Shown one piece after another: positions 16,815 through 26,127 of a stretch of 43,434 nucleotides of DNA. Both the position numbers and the translations under genes were made by a program. The stretch is from positions 64,796 to 108,229 of the forward strand of contig PXRP01000055.1 of NCBI GenBank assembly GCA_003021655.1, in the 5' to 3' direction. Position 1 is the stretch's first letter. Each line of letters starts with the position of its first letter. This stretch comes from Halobacteriales archaeon QS_4_69_31. Its GTDB lineage: Archaea; Halobacteriota; Halobacteria; Halobacteriales; Haloarculaceae. The notes under the pieces are model-generated. The model ran no database searches. It saw nothing but the letters and a program-made list of their open reading frames with translations, and was not told the origin of the DNA.

Positions 16815-17820
16815 CGGTGTAGAGGCTCCGGCCGGCAGACCCGGTCAGCCGACACAGGTCGGCCATGACCGCCGCCAGGCGGTCGCGTATTTCCCCGGCG
16901 ACGACGTGCGGGTGGAAGTAGCTTCTGTCCGGCGACCACTCCGAGCCAGCGAACATCGACCCGCGGTCGTCGGGCGCCCCGTCGGGCGGCCGGATGGCGT
17001 CGGCGTGTTCGTGGTAAAAATCCGCGGCCGTCCGTGCGTACTCGTACTGGTAGCGGGTGTTCTTGTTGAACTTGGGGACGCCAGCGTCGAGGAAGGCCTC
17101 GATGCCCGCGTCGGAGACGCCGGAGGCGCCGTGGACGACCAGCGGCACCTCGTGGCCGGCCTCGCGGAGCGCCTCGTCGACGTCGCGGGCGACCGAGGGG
17201 CGGACGTCCAGGTTCCGGTCCGAGGCGACGCCGTGCTGGGTGCCGACCGAGACGGCGAGCAGGTCACAGCCGGTCCGCTCGACGAACTCGACGGCCTCGT
17301 CGGGGTCGGTGTAGAAGGCGTCCTCGGCGGCCGTCTCGACGCCGCTCTCGGTGCCCGCGACCCGCCCGAGTTCTGCCTCGACGAGCGTCCGGCCCGGCCC
17401 CTCGCGGACGCGCTCGACGGCCTCCCGGGTGAGCGAGACGTTCTCCTCGAAGGGCCTGTCCGAGGCGTCGACCATCACCGAGGACGCGACGCCCGTCTCG
17501 ACGACGGCGTCGAGGAACCCGCGCTGGTCGGGCAGGTGGACGTGGTCGACGTTACAGAAGACCCCGACGTCCGTGAACGCCGCGAACCGGTCGAGGTAGG
17601 CACCGATAGCGTCGAGGCCGACACGCGGGTCGCCGCCCCCGTAGAAGGCCGCGGTGTCGTGGCCGACCTGGACCACCGCGTCGGCGCCGACGCGGTCGGC
17701 CCCCTGGAGGAGGCCGACGAGGATGTCGTAGTGGGTGACGTTGCTCGCGAAGAAGCCGTAGCCGTCCGCCCGGGCCGCCGCGTAGACGTCCGCGAGTTCG
17801 GAGCCGCCGTGGTAGGGCAT
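16807..17820 (-). CDS. Class II (zinc) fructose/tagatose-bisphosphate aldolase-like protein
   Basis: A 337-residue TIM-barrel aldolase of the FbaA/GatY type. NVDHVH has the zinc-binding His; SSVMVDASDRPFEENVSLT, VEAELGRVAG, AVSVGTQHG (zinc His) and LVVHGASGV (second zinc His and phosphate loop) are in family order. These enzymes split ketose phosphates to DHAP and an aldehyde through a zinc enediolate. The N-terminus MPYHGGSELADVYAAARADG fits the family, so ATG 17820 is the start although the frame continues upstream through a repeat. A minus-strand TATA-like GTATAGG at 17846-17852 lies about 28 nt away. Confidence 0.87.
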   Translation of the reverse strand: MPYHGGSELADVYAAARADGYGFFASNVTHYDILVGLLQGADRVGADAVVQVGHDTAAFYGGGDPRVGLDAIGAYLDRFAAFTDVGVFCNVDHVHLPDQRGFLDAVVETGVASSVMVDASDRPFEENVSLTREAVERVREGPGRTLVEAELGRVAGTESGVETAAEDAFYTDPDEAVEFVERTGCDLLAVSVGTQHGVASDRNLDVRPSVARDVDEALREAGHEVPLVVHGASGVSDAGIEAFLDAGVPKFNKNTRYQYEYARTAADFYHEHADAIRPPDGAPDDRGSMFAGSEWSPDRSYFHPHVVAGEIRDRLAAVMADLCRLTGSAGRSLYTDD

Positions 17821-17900
17821 GACTCCCGTATCGGCACCGACCCACCTATACGTGCCGCTCGCGGCCATCCCGTCGGTCCGGGAGCGCAGAGCGTCACTGC

Positions 17901-18002
17901 CGGTCGAGCCGGGCATCTCGGTCGTCGGGCCGGGTATCTTGGTCGTCGGGCCGGGCATCTTGGTCGTCGGGCCGGGCATCTTGGTCGTCGGGCCGGGCAT
18001 CA
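17901..18002 (-). repeat. 21-bp tandem repeat array upstream of the aldolase
   Basis: On the plus strand GGTCGTCGGGCCGGGCATCT begins at about 17920, 17941, 17962 and 17983 (period 21) with a diverged partial copy from 17902. In the minus-strand frame leading to the aldolase it would read MPGPTTK repeated. It lies between the stop of the membrane-protein gene (18018) and the aldolase promoter. There is no sign it is translated. Confidence 0.88.
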
Positions 18003-18017
18003 CAGTTCTCTGGCGGC

Positions 18018-18431
18018 CTACCACTCGGTGTCCGTCCGTGCGAGAAAGACCTGCCAGAGCCGTTCGGCCCCGCCGAGGAAGGTCATCCAGGCGGCCGCCC
18101 CGAACCCCGCGGCGGCCGCGAGGAAGGCGACCGTCCGGGCCAGCGCGCCGACCGCCCCGAGGGCGAGCACCACGACCTGAACGAGCGTGACGGTCGCGAC
18201 CAGCATCGTGAGGACGAACACGACGAACCGGAGGTAGGGGTGTTTGGCCTCCCAGCGGCGTCGCCGACGGTCGATGAGCAGGTAGACGGCCGGGGCGAAC
18301 ACGAGTAGGAACCCCGCGACGTGGCGCAACTCCTCGGCCGGCGTGCGGGCGGGGACGACGGTCCCGGCGATGGCGGCGGCGAGCGTCCCGAGCCCGACCG
18401 CCCAGGAGGCCGCGTGTCCGAAGTTCACCAT
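18018..18431 (-). CDS. Predicted membrane protein, unknown function
   Basis: A 137-residue hydrophobic protein with about four predicted membrane segments: near residues 8-26, 38-54, 67-90 and 95-118, with a basic loop RRRRRWEAKHP between the second and third. No catalytic motif is visible. It lies between the permease genes and the aldolase on the same strand, so it may be cotranscribed with the sugar genes, but nothing in the sequence links it to transport. ATG 18431 is preceded by about 120 nt without a gene. Confidence 0.6.
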   Translation of the reverse strand: MVNFGHAASWAVGLGTLAAAIAGTVVPARTPAEELRHVAGFLLVFAPAVYLLIDRRRRRWEAKHPYLRFVVFVLTMLVATVTLVQVVVLALGAVGALARTVAFLAAAAGFGAAAWMTFLGGAERLWQVFLARTDTEW

Positions 18432-18552
18432 GGCCGGCTCCCCGCGTCGACGGGCGACGCGTCGGTCCGGGAACGCGCGATTCCCCGCATCGGGACTGCG
18501 TAGGGGGCACGCGCCCCTAACCGTTTCGAGAGGCCGGAGAGACGGGAGGAGG

Positions 18553-19485
18553 TCAGTTGTCGGCGGCGAGCCCCTTCGCGAACTGCTCGGCGAAGAGCGC
18601 GTAGATGATGAGCGTCGGGAGCGCGGCGAACAGCGCCCCGGCCATCCGGAGGCCGAAGTCGATCCCCGAGAGGTCGGTCCCGAGCCCCGAGAGGACGAGC
18701 GTCACCGTCGCGGCCGGGCTCGAGGAACTCCCGATGAGCGTCAGCGAAAAAAGGAACTCGTTCCAGATGGCGGTGAACTGGTAGATGAAGACGACGCCGA
18801 TCATCGGCTTCGAGAGCGGCAGGATGATCCGCCGGTAGATGGTCGTGATCGACGCGCCGTCGATCTTGGCGGCCTCGACCAGTTCGTCCGAGAGCGTCAG
18901 GTAGTACCCGCGAAACAGCAACATACACAGCGGGATCCCGTAGACGACGTGGGTGATAGTCAGCGAGAGCAACCGGGCGTGGGCGGGTTCCATGAACTCC
19001 AGTTCCCACACCGGCGCCAGCACCTCGACCAGCGGGAAGATGTTGATCCAGAAGTCCGACAGCGGGACGAGCACCGCCTGGTAGGGGATGAAGATCCCCA
19101 CCAGGAACAGGACGAGGACGGCGAACTGGGCGCGTTTCCCCCAGTCGACCAGCGTCAGGCCGTAGGCGGCGGTGCTCCCGAGGAAGACGGTCACGACCGT
19201 CGAGGGGACCGTCATGATGAGACTGTTGATAAAGCCCGTCGAGAGGTGGTCGATAGCGCGGCCCCACTTTTCGAGCGTGAAGCCGCCCGGACCCGGCGGG
19301 ACGAACGGCGTGGTGGCCGTCACCGCCGCGCCCGTCTTGAACGAGGTGACGAGACCGGTCCAGATCGGCGCGATGAAGAAGGCGAAAAAGAACGTGATGA
19401 CAAGCGCCAGCGCGATGCGCCAGTAGTTCAGCTCCGGCAGCATCCGGGCGACGTTCTCGGCGCGGGTCTGGGTCGGTTTGCTCAT
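18553..19485 (-). CDS. Sugar ABC transporter permease, MalG/UgpE type
   Basis: A 310-residue inner-membrane component with six predicted helices. The cytoplasmic EAA loop reads EAAKIDGASITTIYRRIILP, the contact site for the ATPase. The short N-terminus and position after a MalF-type partner are typical of the second permease in CUT1 importers. It starts one base after the stop of the upstream permease (ATG at 19483-19485, stop 19487-19489), so translation is probably coupled. Last transporter gene of the set. Confidence 0.93.
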   Translation of the reverse strand: MSKPTQTRAENVARMLPELNYWRIALALVITFFFAFFIAPIWTGLVTSFKTGAAVTATTPFVPPGPGGFTLEKWGRAIDHLSTGFINSLIMTVPSTVVTVFLGSTAAYGLTLVDWGKRAQFAVLVLFLVGIFIPYQAVLVPLSDFWINIFPLVEVLAPVWELEFMEPAHARLLSLTITHVVYGIPLCMLLFRGYYLTLSDELVEAAKIDGASITTIYRRIILPLSKPMIGVVFIYQFTAIWNEFLFSLTLIGSSSSPAATVTLVLSGLGTDLSGIDFGLRMAGALFAALPTLIIYALFAEQFAKGLAADN

Positions 19486-19486
19486 C

Positions 19487-20449
19487 TCAGAGACTCCCCT
19501 GTTTGTGCTGGTAGTGCAGATACGGTGCGATGACCGCCAGGGCCATCAACAGCAGTATCGTTGCGATGGCGGCGGCGTAGGCCCAGTTCTGGAGCTTGAA
19601 CGCCTCGCGGACCATCAGCGTCGCGAGGATGTCCGTCCCCTTCGGGACGCGGTACTGCCCGAACATCGAGAACAGGAACGTGAACGCCTTCAGCGCGAAG
19701 ATCATCAGGACGACGGCCGCGCTGACCGACGACGACTTGAGCTGTGGGATGATCACGCGCCAGTAGGTCTTGAAGACGCTCGCGCCGTCGACTTTCGCCG
19801 CCTCGAACTGGTCGTCGGGGATCGACTGGAGGCCGGCCAGGAACACGACCATCGCGTAGCCGCTGAACTGCCAGATGAGCGCGAATATCACCGACCCGAG
19901 TACGAGCTGGGGGTCGCCGATCCAGTTGTACGGCCCGAGTCCGAACAGGCCCACGACCGTGTTCACGAGGCCGTTGTTGACGTTGTACATCCACAGCCAG
20001 AACTGGGCGGTCACGACGAACGACAGCGCCATCGGCAGCAGGTAGATAGTCTGGATCTTCTCCCGGTAGCGGATGCCCCTGTCGAGCATGATCGCCAGGA
20101 ACAGCCCCAGTAGCATGGTGATCGTCGTGAACACGATCAGGAGCACGAACGTGTTCTTCGAGGTGGTCCAGACCCAGGGGTCGTTGACCGCCTGGACGTA
20201 CATGCCCAGGTCGAGGTTCGTGTAGTCGGGCCCCTCGTTGAACCCCTCGTAGTCGGTCAGCGAGATGAGTGTGTTGTAGCCGATGCCGCCGTAGACGCCG
20301 AGCCCCATGATCGAGAAGGGGACGAACCAGAACGGGAACGACCGGACGAAGTCGCTCTTCGAGAACTCGACGAGGCGCGTCCGCCAGTCGTCGGTCTCGG
20401 TTCCCCCGACCGCCTGTGAGCCGGCAACTGTATCCTGTGGATTTGACAT
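19487..20449 (-). CDS. Sugar ABC transporter permease, MalF/UgpA type
   Basis: A 320-residue permease. The first helix follows residues 35-40 (SFPFWFVPFSIMGLGVYGG), then a long outside loop, and five more helices; the EAA loop is EAAKVDGASVFKTYWRVIIP. It pairs with the MalG-type permease to form the transmembrane channel of a CUT1-family sugar importer resembling haloarchaeal glucose/sugar systems such as Tsg. Starts 28 nt after the binding-protein gene on the same strand. Confidence 0.93.
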   Translation of the reverse strand: MSNPQDTVAGSQAVGGTETDDWRTRLVEFSKSDFVRSFPFWFVPFSIMGLGVYGGIGYNTLISLTDYEGFNEGPDYTNLDLGMYVQAVNDPWVWTTSKNTFVLLIVFTTITMLLGLFLAIMLDRGIRYREKIQTIYLLPMALSFVVTAQFWLWMYNVNNGLVNTVVGLFGLGPYNWIGDPQLVLGSVIFALIWQFSGYAMVVFLAGLQSIPDDQFEAAKVDGASVFKTYWRVIIPQLKSSSVSAAVVLMIFALKAFTFLFSMFGQYRVPKGTDILATLMVREAFKLQNWAYAAAIATILLLMALAVIAPYLHYQHKQGSL

Positions 20450-20477
20450 AGATCGAGCGGGTAGAGCCGGCGCGTGC

Positions 20478-21830
<1,353 letters not shown>

Positions 21831-21851
21831 GGGCACCATTATCGGCCCGAC

Positions 21852-21877
21852 GTACATAACCATTTGGTACAAAATGG
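21852..21877 (-). promoter_or_regulatory. Promoter and 18-bp palindromic operator candidate of the binding-protein gene
   Basis: Plus strand 21860-21877 reads CCATTTGGTACAAAATGG, palindromic except for one symmetric pair. It directly abuts the minus-strand TATA element GTTATGTA (21852-21859), covering the BRE position. A regulator bound here would affect pre-initiation complex assembly. No regulator gene is present in the window. Confidence 0.55.
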
Positions 21878-21978
21878 CGGTGAGTGGAACTATATGGACG
21901 CCCCGAAACCGCCACACAGAAGCCGGAAAGACTTGCCACCATCCGCCCGGCGGCCAGATATATAATAGTTCGTATACT

Positions 21979-23136
21979 TCAGTCGGCCGACTGGGCGGTG
22001 CCGATCTCCTGGACCCGGTCCACGTTGGTCAACTGGCGGTTGTGGATGGCCTCGCCGCTCTCGGCGTCGAACAGGTGGACCGAGTCGGTGGGAAAGTGGA
22101 CGCGGACCGACTGCCCGGACGCCAGGTAGCGCATCCCGTCTATCATCGCGGTCAGCGTCGGTTCGGACTGGTCGCCCAGGCGGAGGTGGACGGCGTTCTC
22201 GTCGCCGTGTGGCTCGACGACGTCGATCGTCGCGGGGATCCCCTCCGAGGAGTCGGGGTCGTCGGTGATGTCGATGCTCTCGGGGCGGATCCCCAGGACC
22301 ACCTCGGCGCCGTCGGTGGTCTTGGCGGCGATCTCGTCGGGCAGCGCGTAGGTGAACTCCTCGCTCACGAGGGTCGCGCCGTCGACGGTGGCGTCGAAGA
22401 AGTTCATCGCCGGTTCGCCGAGAAAGCCCGCGACGAACACGTTCGCGGGCTCGTGGTAACACTCCATCGGCGTGCCCAGTTGCTGGAGTCGCCCGCCGTC
22501 GAGGATGGCGATCCGGTCGCCCATCGTCATCGCTTCGGTCTGGTCGTGGGTGACGTAGATGGTCGTCACGCCCAGGTCGTCCTGGAGTTGCTGGAGTTCC
22601 GTCCGCATCTGGGCCCGTAGCTTGGCGTCGAGGTTGCTGAGCGGCTCGTCGAGCAGGAACACCTCCGGGTTGCGAACGATGGCCCGCCCCAGCGCGACGC
22701 GTTGCTGTTGCCCGCCCGAGAGCGCCCCCGGCTTCCGGTCGAGGAGATTTGCGATCCCCAGCGTCTCGGCGGCGTCCGTGACGGTCTCGTCTATCTCCGC
22801 GTCGGTCATGTCCGTCGACTCCTCGAGCCCGAAGGCCATGTTCCCGCGGACGGTCATGTGGGGATAGAGCGCGTACGACTGGAACACCATCGCGATGTCG
22901 CGCTCCTGGGGGCTCCTGTCCTGGATCGCCTCGCCGCCGATCGAGATGGTCCCGCTCGTGGGCTTGTCCAGTCCGGCGATCATCCGGAGCGTCGTCGACT
23001 TCCCACACCCCGACGGACCGACCAGGACGACGAACTCGCCGTCCTCGATGTCCAGGTCGATGTTGTCGACCGCCACGATCTCGTCGCCACCGTCCTTGAA
23101 CACCTTCGTGGTCCCGGTCAGAGAGAGCTCAGCCAT
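21979..23136 (-). CDS. Sugar ABC transporter ATP-binding protein (MalK/UgpC type)
   Basis: A 385-residue ATPase that powers the importer. Walker A GPSGCGKST (40-48), Q-loop in MVFQSYALYPH, signature LSGGQQQR (139-146), Walker B LLDEP (161-165), D-loop SNLD and H-loop VTHD are all present. Residues from about 240 form the TOBE/OB regulatory domain (GIRPESI, VVEPHGDE). A minus-strand TATA-like ATATATTA at about 23160-23167 is some 27 nt before the ATG, indicating a leaderless transcript. The order ATPase, binding protein, permease, permease differs from the usual binding-protein-first order. Confidence 0.94.
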   Translation of the reverse strand: MAELSLTGTTKVFKDGGDEIVAVDNIDLDIEDGEFVVLVGPSGCGKSTTLRMIAGLDKPTSGTISIGGEAIQDRSPQERDIAMVFQSYALYPHMTVRGNMAFGLEESTDMTDAEIDETVTDAAETLGIANLLDRKPGALSGGQQQRVALGRAIVRNPEVFLLDEPLSNLDAKLRAQMRTELQQLQDDLGVTTIYVTHDQTEAMTMGDRIAILDGGRLQQLGTPMECYHEPANVFVAGFLGEPAMNFFDATVDGATLVSEEFTYALPDEIAAKTTDGAEVVLGIRPESIDITDDPDSSEGIPATIDVVEPHGDENAVHLRLGDQSEPTLTAMIDGMRYLASGQSVRVHFPTDSVHLFDAESGEAIHNRQLTNVDRVQEIGTAQSAD

Positions 23137-23249
23137 GGTCTATTATGAGGATCTGTGTTAATATATGCTTCGCCAGCCCCGAAATCCGCCGGGACGTGCC
23201 TCTCGTGGAAGTATCGCATCCCTCGTCCCACGAGCCACCGGGGTCCGTC

Positions 23250-24059
23250 CTACTGCCAGGGTGCCCCGTCGCGTTCGACGTACCGTTCGCGTTCGTCGAC
23301 GGCGTCGATCCGCTCGATGTCCCCGGGGTCGAGTTCCAGGTCGGCGGCCGCGAGGTTGTCCCGGAGGTGGTCCCGGCCGGTGGCCTTCGGGACCGCGACC
23401 ACGTCCTCGGGGGCGGTCACCCACGCGAGACACGCCTGGGCGGGCGAGACGCCGTGTTTCTCGGCGACGGCCTCGACGGCGGGCAACTCCAGCGCGTTCC
23501 CGCGCCCGAGCGGCGAGTAGGCCACGAGCTGGTAGTCGTGGGTCGCCGCGTGGGCCACGAGTTCGCGCTGGGGGAGCAGCGGATGGCGCTCGACCTGGTG
23601 GGCGAACAGGTCGGCGTCGAGCACCTCGCGGGCCTCCTCAAGCAACCCGACGCCGAAGTTCGAGACGCCGACGTGGCGTGCGAGGCCGTCCGCGACCAGG
23701 TCGTCGAAGGCCCCGAGCGTCTCCTCGGGGTCGTAGTTGCCTACCGGCCAGTGGACGTACACGAGGTCCAGGGCGTCGACGCCCAGCAGCGACAGGCTCT
23801 CCTCGATGCCCGAGTAGACCTCGTCGTCGGCCAGCCCCTCTGCCTCGGGGTGGAGTTTCGACGCCAGGAACACCTCCTCGCGTGGGACGTCGGCGGCCTC
23901 GATGCCCGCCCCGACCGCGGCCTCGTTGCCGTAGAACCTGGCGGTGTCGACGTGTCGATACCCCATCTCGAGGGCGTTCCGGACCGTCCGCTTGCACTGG
24001 TCCGGGTCGTCGTTTTGCCACGTGCCGAGTCCGACCGCCGGGAGCGACTCTGCAGTCAT
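23250..24059 (-). CDS. Aldo/keto reductase
   Basis: A 269-residue AKR, probably NADPH-dependent. The catalytic tetrad is visible: Asp38 (HVDTA), Tyr43 (FYGNE), Lys68 (ASKLHP) and His103 (VYVHWP). VGVSNFGVG and VAVPKATGRDHLRDN are the usual substrate and cofactor segments. It could reduce an aldose or keto-sugar for the adjacent pathway. ATG 24059 is preferred; GTG/ATG codons at 24068 would add three residues. It precedes the ATPase gene on the same strand with a 113-bp gap that holds the ATPase promoter. Confidence 0.9.
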   Translation of the reverse strand: MTAESLPAVGLGTWQNDDPDQCKRTVRNALEMGYRHVDTARFYGNEAAVGAGIEAADVPREEVFLASKLHPEAEGLADDEVYSGIEESLSLLGVDALDLVYVHWPVGNYDPEETLGAFDDLVADGLARHVGVSNFGVGLLEEAREVLDADLFAHQVERHPLLPQRELVAHAATHDYQLVAYSPLGRGNALELPAVEAVAEKHGVSPAQACLAWVTAPEDVVAVPKATGRDHLRDNLAAADLELDPGDIERIDAVDERERYVERDGAPWQ

Positions 24060-24174
24060 GGTGTGCACACACCACCGCGAGGGCCGTAGTTCGTTCGGTC
24101 CCCGACGGAGGGGTCGGCGTCACTCTCCGGACTCACCCCGGGGCGCCGACTCACACTCCCGCCCGGACCTCAGC

Positions 24175-24990
24175 CTAGTCGTCCGAGCGGGCCTGCATCC
24201 GCTGGCGAGCGACGTCGACCCACTCCGGGCGCTCCACAGTGGTCGTGCCGACGGCGGTGAGTCGCGCCCGGCGCGTGACCCGGACCGTCCGGTTCTCCAG
24301 GGTCGCCGTGTAGGCGAGTCGCCACCGGGTCACCAGCCCCGAGTCGGTGACCCGGACGGTCAGTGACACGTTCCGCGGGTTCGACAGGTACGGCGGGATC
24401 GGCAGCCGTGCCGGGTCCCGGAGCGTCGTTCCGACGAGGACCACGCCGTTCGGGCGGTCGACGACGGAGACGCTGGTCGCGCCGAGCGTCCGCCCGAGCA
24501 GCGGCAACGAGGTGACCTCCCGCGGGCCGTCGTCCAGCCGCGACCAGCCGTAGAACTCCGTCCGGTCGGTCAGAATCCGCCGGCTGGCGTAGACGCTCTC
24601 GTTGCCCCAGTACTCGATGGGGTCGGGAAAGCGGCCCAGCGGGAACTCGACGACGCGGTGGTCGATCCGGCCCGTGTACTCGGAGACGCCGTTAGCGACC
24701 ATCCGCGTCCGGTTGGTCACCCACATGGTCCCGTTCGGACCGACGACGCGCTGTCGACTGCGGAAGGTGTAGTTCGCGTCGCGCAACTGCCGTTCGTGGG
24801 CCTCGGTGACGGCGCTGGCTGCGACCCCCTCGGCCGAGATGCCCGGCGGGTACGCCTCGGCGTCGGTCGGGACGGGCGCCGGCGTCACGCGCTCGCGGGG
24901 CGTCGGCTCCGCGCCGACGAACCCGCCACAGCCCGCGAGCACGACGAGCGTGGCGACCGCGAGCGAGTGTGCGAACCTGTCCCGAACCAT
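24175..24990 (-). CDS. Haloarchaeal lipoprotein, unknown function
   Basis: A 271-residue protein. The first 22 residues (SLAVATLVVLAGC) are a hydrophobic signal ending in a lipobox, with no twin-arginine, so Sec export is likely. The mature part has a Pro/Thr-rich linker, then NYTFRSRQRVVGPNGTMWV and NRTRMV, GVSEYTGRIDHRVVEF, and WRLAYTATLENRTVRVTRRARL. This layout resembles the large family of haloarchaeal lipoproteins with a LolA/LppX-like barrel; that resemblance is tentative. Several NxT/S sites could be glycosylated. ATG 24990 begins the signal peptide. Divergent from the next gene. Confidence 0.65.
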   Translation of the reverse strand: MVRDRFAHSLAVATLVVLAGCGGFVGAEPTPRERVTPAPVPTDAEAYPPGISAEGVAASAVTEAHERQLRDANYTFRSRQRVVGPNGTMWVTNRTRMVANGVSEYTGRIDHRVVEFPLGRFPDPIEYWGNESVYASRRILTDRTEFYGWSRLDDGPREVTSLPLLGRTLGATSVSVVDRPNGVVLVGTTLRDPARLPIPPYLSNPRNVSLTVRVTDSGLVTRWRLAYTATLENRTVRVTRRARLTAVGTTTVERPEWVDVARQRMQARSDD

Positions 24991-25131
24991 CGCGTGGGTT
25001 CTGGGGCCCGCACCCGGATATGGCTGTTGGCCCGCCGAACGACCCACAGACCACTTCGAAACGACGGCACCGCCCTCCACCCGTGTCGCCGGTCGCTCGC
25101 CGGCGTGCCGGGAGGCCGCCGACACCCCAGC

Positions 25132-25138
25132 ATATAAG
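25132..25138 (+). promoter_or_regulatory. TATA box of the secreted-protein gene at 25164
   Basis: ATATAAG at 25132-25138 is 26 nt before the ATG at 25164, consistent with a leaderless transcript and supporting that start. Confidence 0.6.
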
Positions 25139-25163
25139 GCTACCACCCGTTGGTTCAGGGGAG

Positions 25164-25763
25164 ATGCGAACCGGCGCCGTCGTGACGGTCGTCTGTCTGG
25201 TCCTCGTCTCGGCCGGCGTGGCGATAGCGCTCGGGACCGGGGCGCTCGGCGGGTCGGGAACGCCCACGGCGGCCGCGCCCGGAACGCCCACGCCGGCGGG
25301 GACACCGCCGTCGACACAGCCGCCGACGACTCCGCCCACTGCGGCCACGCCCACCGCAGCGGCGCCGACGCCCACCCCACGAACGGACGCCACCGGGACG
25401 AGCGCGACGGCGACGCCGGGGCCGGCGTTCGACTTCTCGGTCGACGACCTCGCCGAGTGCGGGGAGACCTGCCGTGACGTCGAGGCCACGCTGACCAACA
25501 ACCAGGACGAGACGGCGACCGACGTCACCGTCGACATCCGGATGTACGCCGGCAACGGCACCGGCGGCGAGCGCGTCTGGGAGGGGACCGAGTCGGTCGG
25601 GCGACTGGCGGCCGGTGAATCCGCGACCATCACGCGGCGGGTCGAACTCTCGACGGCCGACGCCATCGCGGTCCAGCAGGCCGACGGGTGGGTCACCGTC
25701 GAGGCCACCGTCGAGTCCAATGTGACGGCCGTGACACTGACGCGGCGACACGACGCCAGCTGA
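25164..25763 (+). CDS. Secreted or membrane-anchored protein with Pro/Thr-rich stalk
   Basis: A 199-residue protein. Residues 6-28 (VVTVVCLVLVSAGVAIALG) form one N-terminal hydrophobic segment, followed by about 50 residues of Thr, Pro and Ala like a glycosylated stalk, then a beta-rich domain (DLAECGETCRDVEATLTNNQ, VDIRMYAGNGTGGERVWEG, LAAGESATITRRVEL) resembling CARDB/immunoglobulin-like folds in other haloarchaeal surface proteins. A Cys pair (CGETC) could be a disulfide. Its last eight codons (LTRRHDAS, stop) are repeated downstream. Confidence 0.65.
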   Translation: MRTGAVVTVVCLVLVSAGVAIALGTGALGGSGTPTAAAPGTPTPAGTPPSTQPPTTPPTAATPTAAAPTPTPRTDATGTSATATPGPAFDFSVDDLAECGETCRDVEATLTNNQDETATDVTVDIRMYAGNGTGGERVWEGTESVGRLAAGESATITRRVELSTADAIAVQQADGWVTVEATVESNVTAVTLTRRHDAS

Positions 25764-25798
25764 CCCGGCGACACGACGCCGTCTGACCCGGCGACCGG
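25737..25798 (+). repeat. 24-bp duplication of the preceding gene's 3' end
   Basis: CTGACGCGGCGACACGACGC, the final codons, recurs 24 nt later as CTGACCCGGCGACACGACGC and once more truncated (CTGACCCGGCGACC). The first copy includes the stop codon at 25761-25763. Confidence 0.75.
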
Positions 25799-25892
25799 GG
25801 ACGCCGGCGGACGGGACGGTTCACGGAGCGTGACGCGATGTAAGCGACACGCACAGCGGTCGCTCACGGGGTTGCGTTCTGCAACAATGCGT

Positions 25893-25952
25893 CCGAGCGC
25901 ATCCGCTCGTCACGTTCGTTCCTCGCAGGATGCGACGGGGGGGATTTGAACC
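25893..25952. repeat. 60-bp direct repeat containing a copy of the tRNA-Gly 3' end
   Basis: 25893-25952 equals 26019-26078 base for base as far as I can check, an offset of 126 bp. The repeat covers the last 22 nt of the tRNA-Gly gene (minus strand) and 38 bp beyond it. In this copy the T-stem is broken right after the repeat, so it is not a functional tRNA. The arrangement is that of duplicated attachment sites, or of a local tandem duplication. 25764-25892 and 25953-26018 show no gene. Confidence 0.8.
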
Positions 25953-26018
25953 GGAGCAAGACGGTCGTGTTCTCACACCGTTCGCTGCGCGCGCTGCGAC
26001 TTGCTGGGTTCAAACCCC

Positions 26019-26078
26019 CCGAGCGCATCCGCTCGTCACGTTCGTTCCTCGCAGGATGCGACGGGGGGGATTTGAACC
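26019..26078. repeat. 60-bp direct repeat, copy at the intact tRNA-Gly gene
   Basis: The partner of 25893-25952. It spans the 3' portion of the intact tRNA gene and its downstream flank. tRNA 3' ends are the usual target of archaeal tyrosine integrases, so this copy would be the reconstituted tRNA end. Confidence 0.8.
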
Positions 26079-26127
26079 CCCGTTAGGACCGTGGCAGGGT
26101 CCTGTGATACCACTACACTACCGTCGC
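26057..26127 (-). tRNA. tRNA-Gly (anticodon GCC)
   Basis: On the minus strand the acceptor arms GCGACGG and CCGTCGC pair over 7 bp. The anticodon stem GGACC/GGTCC encloses CTGCCAC with anticodon GCC, and the T arm has GGGGG-TTCAAAT-CCCCC. D arm GTGTAGTGGTATCAC is normal for archaeal tRNA-Gly. Length 71 nt plus discriminator A; CCA is not encoded. A TATA-like CTTTTATCC (minus strand, about 26156-26165) is placed to promote it. No intron. Confidence 0.95.

Noticed and set aside
17821-18510. N-terminal extension of the aldolase containing MPGPTTK repeats
   Set aside because: The frame is open through the 21-bp array, but the family N-terminus starts at MPYHGG and a TATA-like element lies between, so the repeats are most likely untranscribed or untranslated.
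25931-25990. A second tRNA gene next to tRNA-Gly
   Set aside because: Only the 3' 22 nt are copied; acceptor 5' strand, D arm and anticodon arm are missing.
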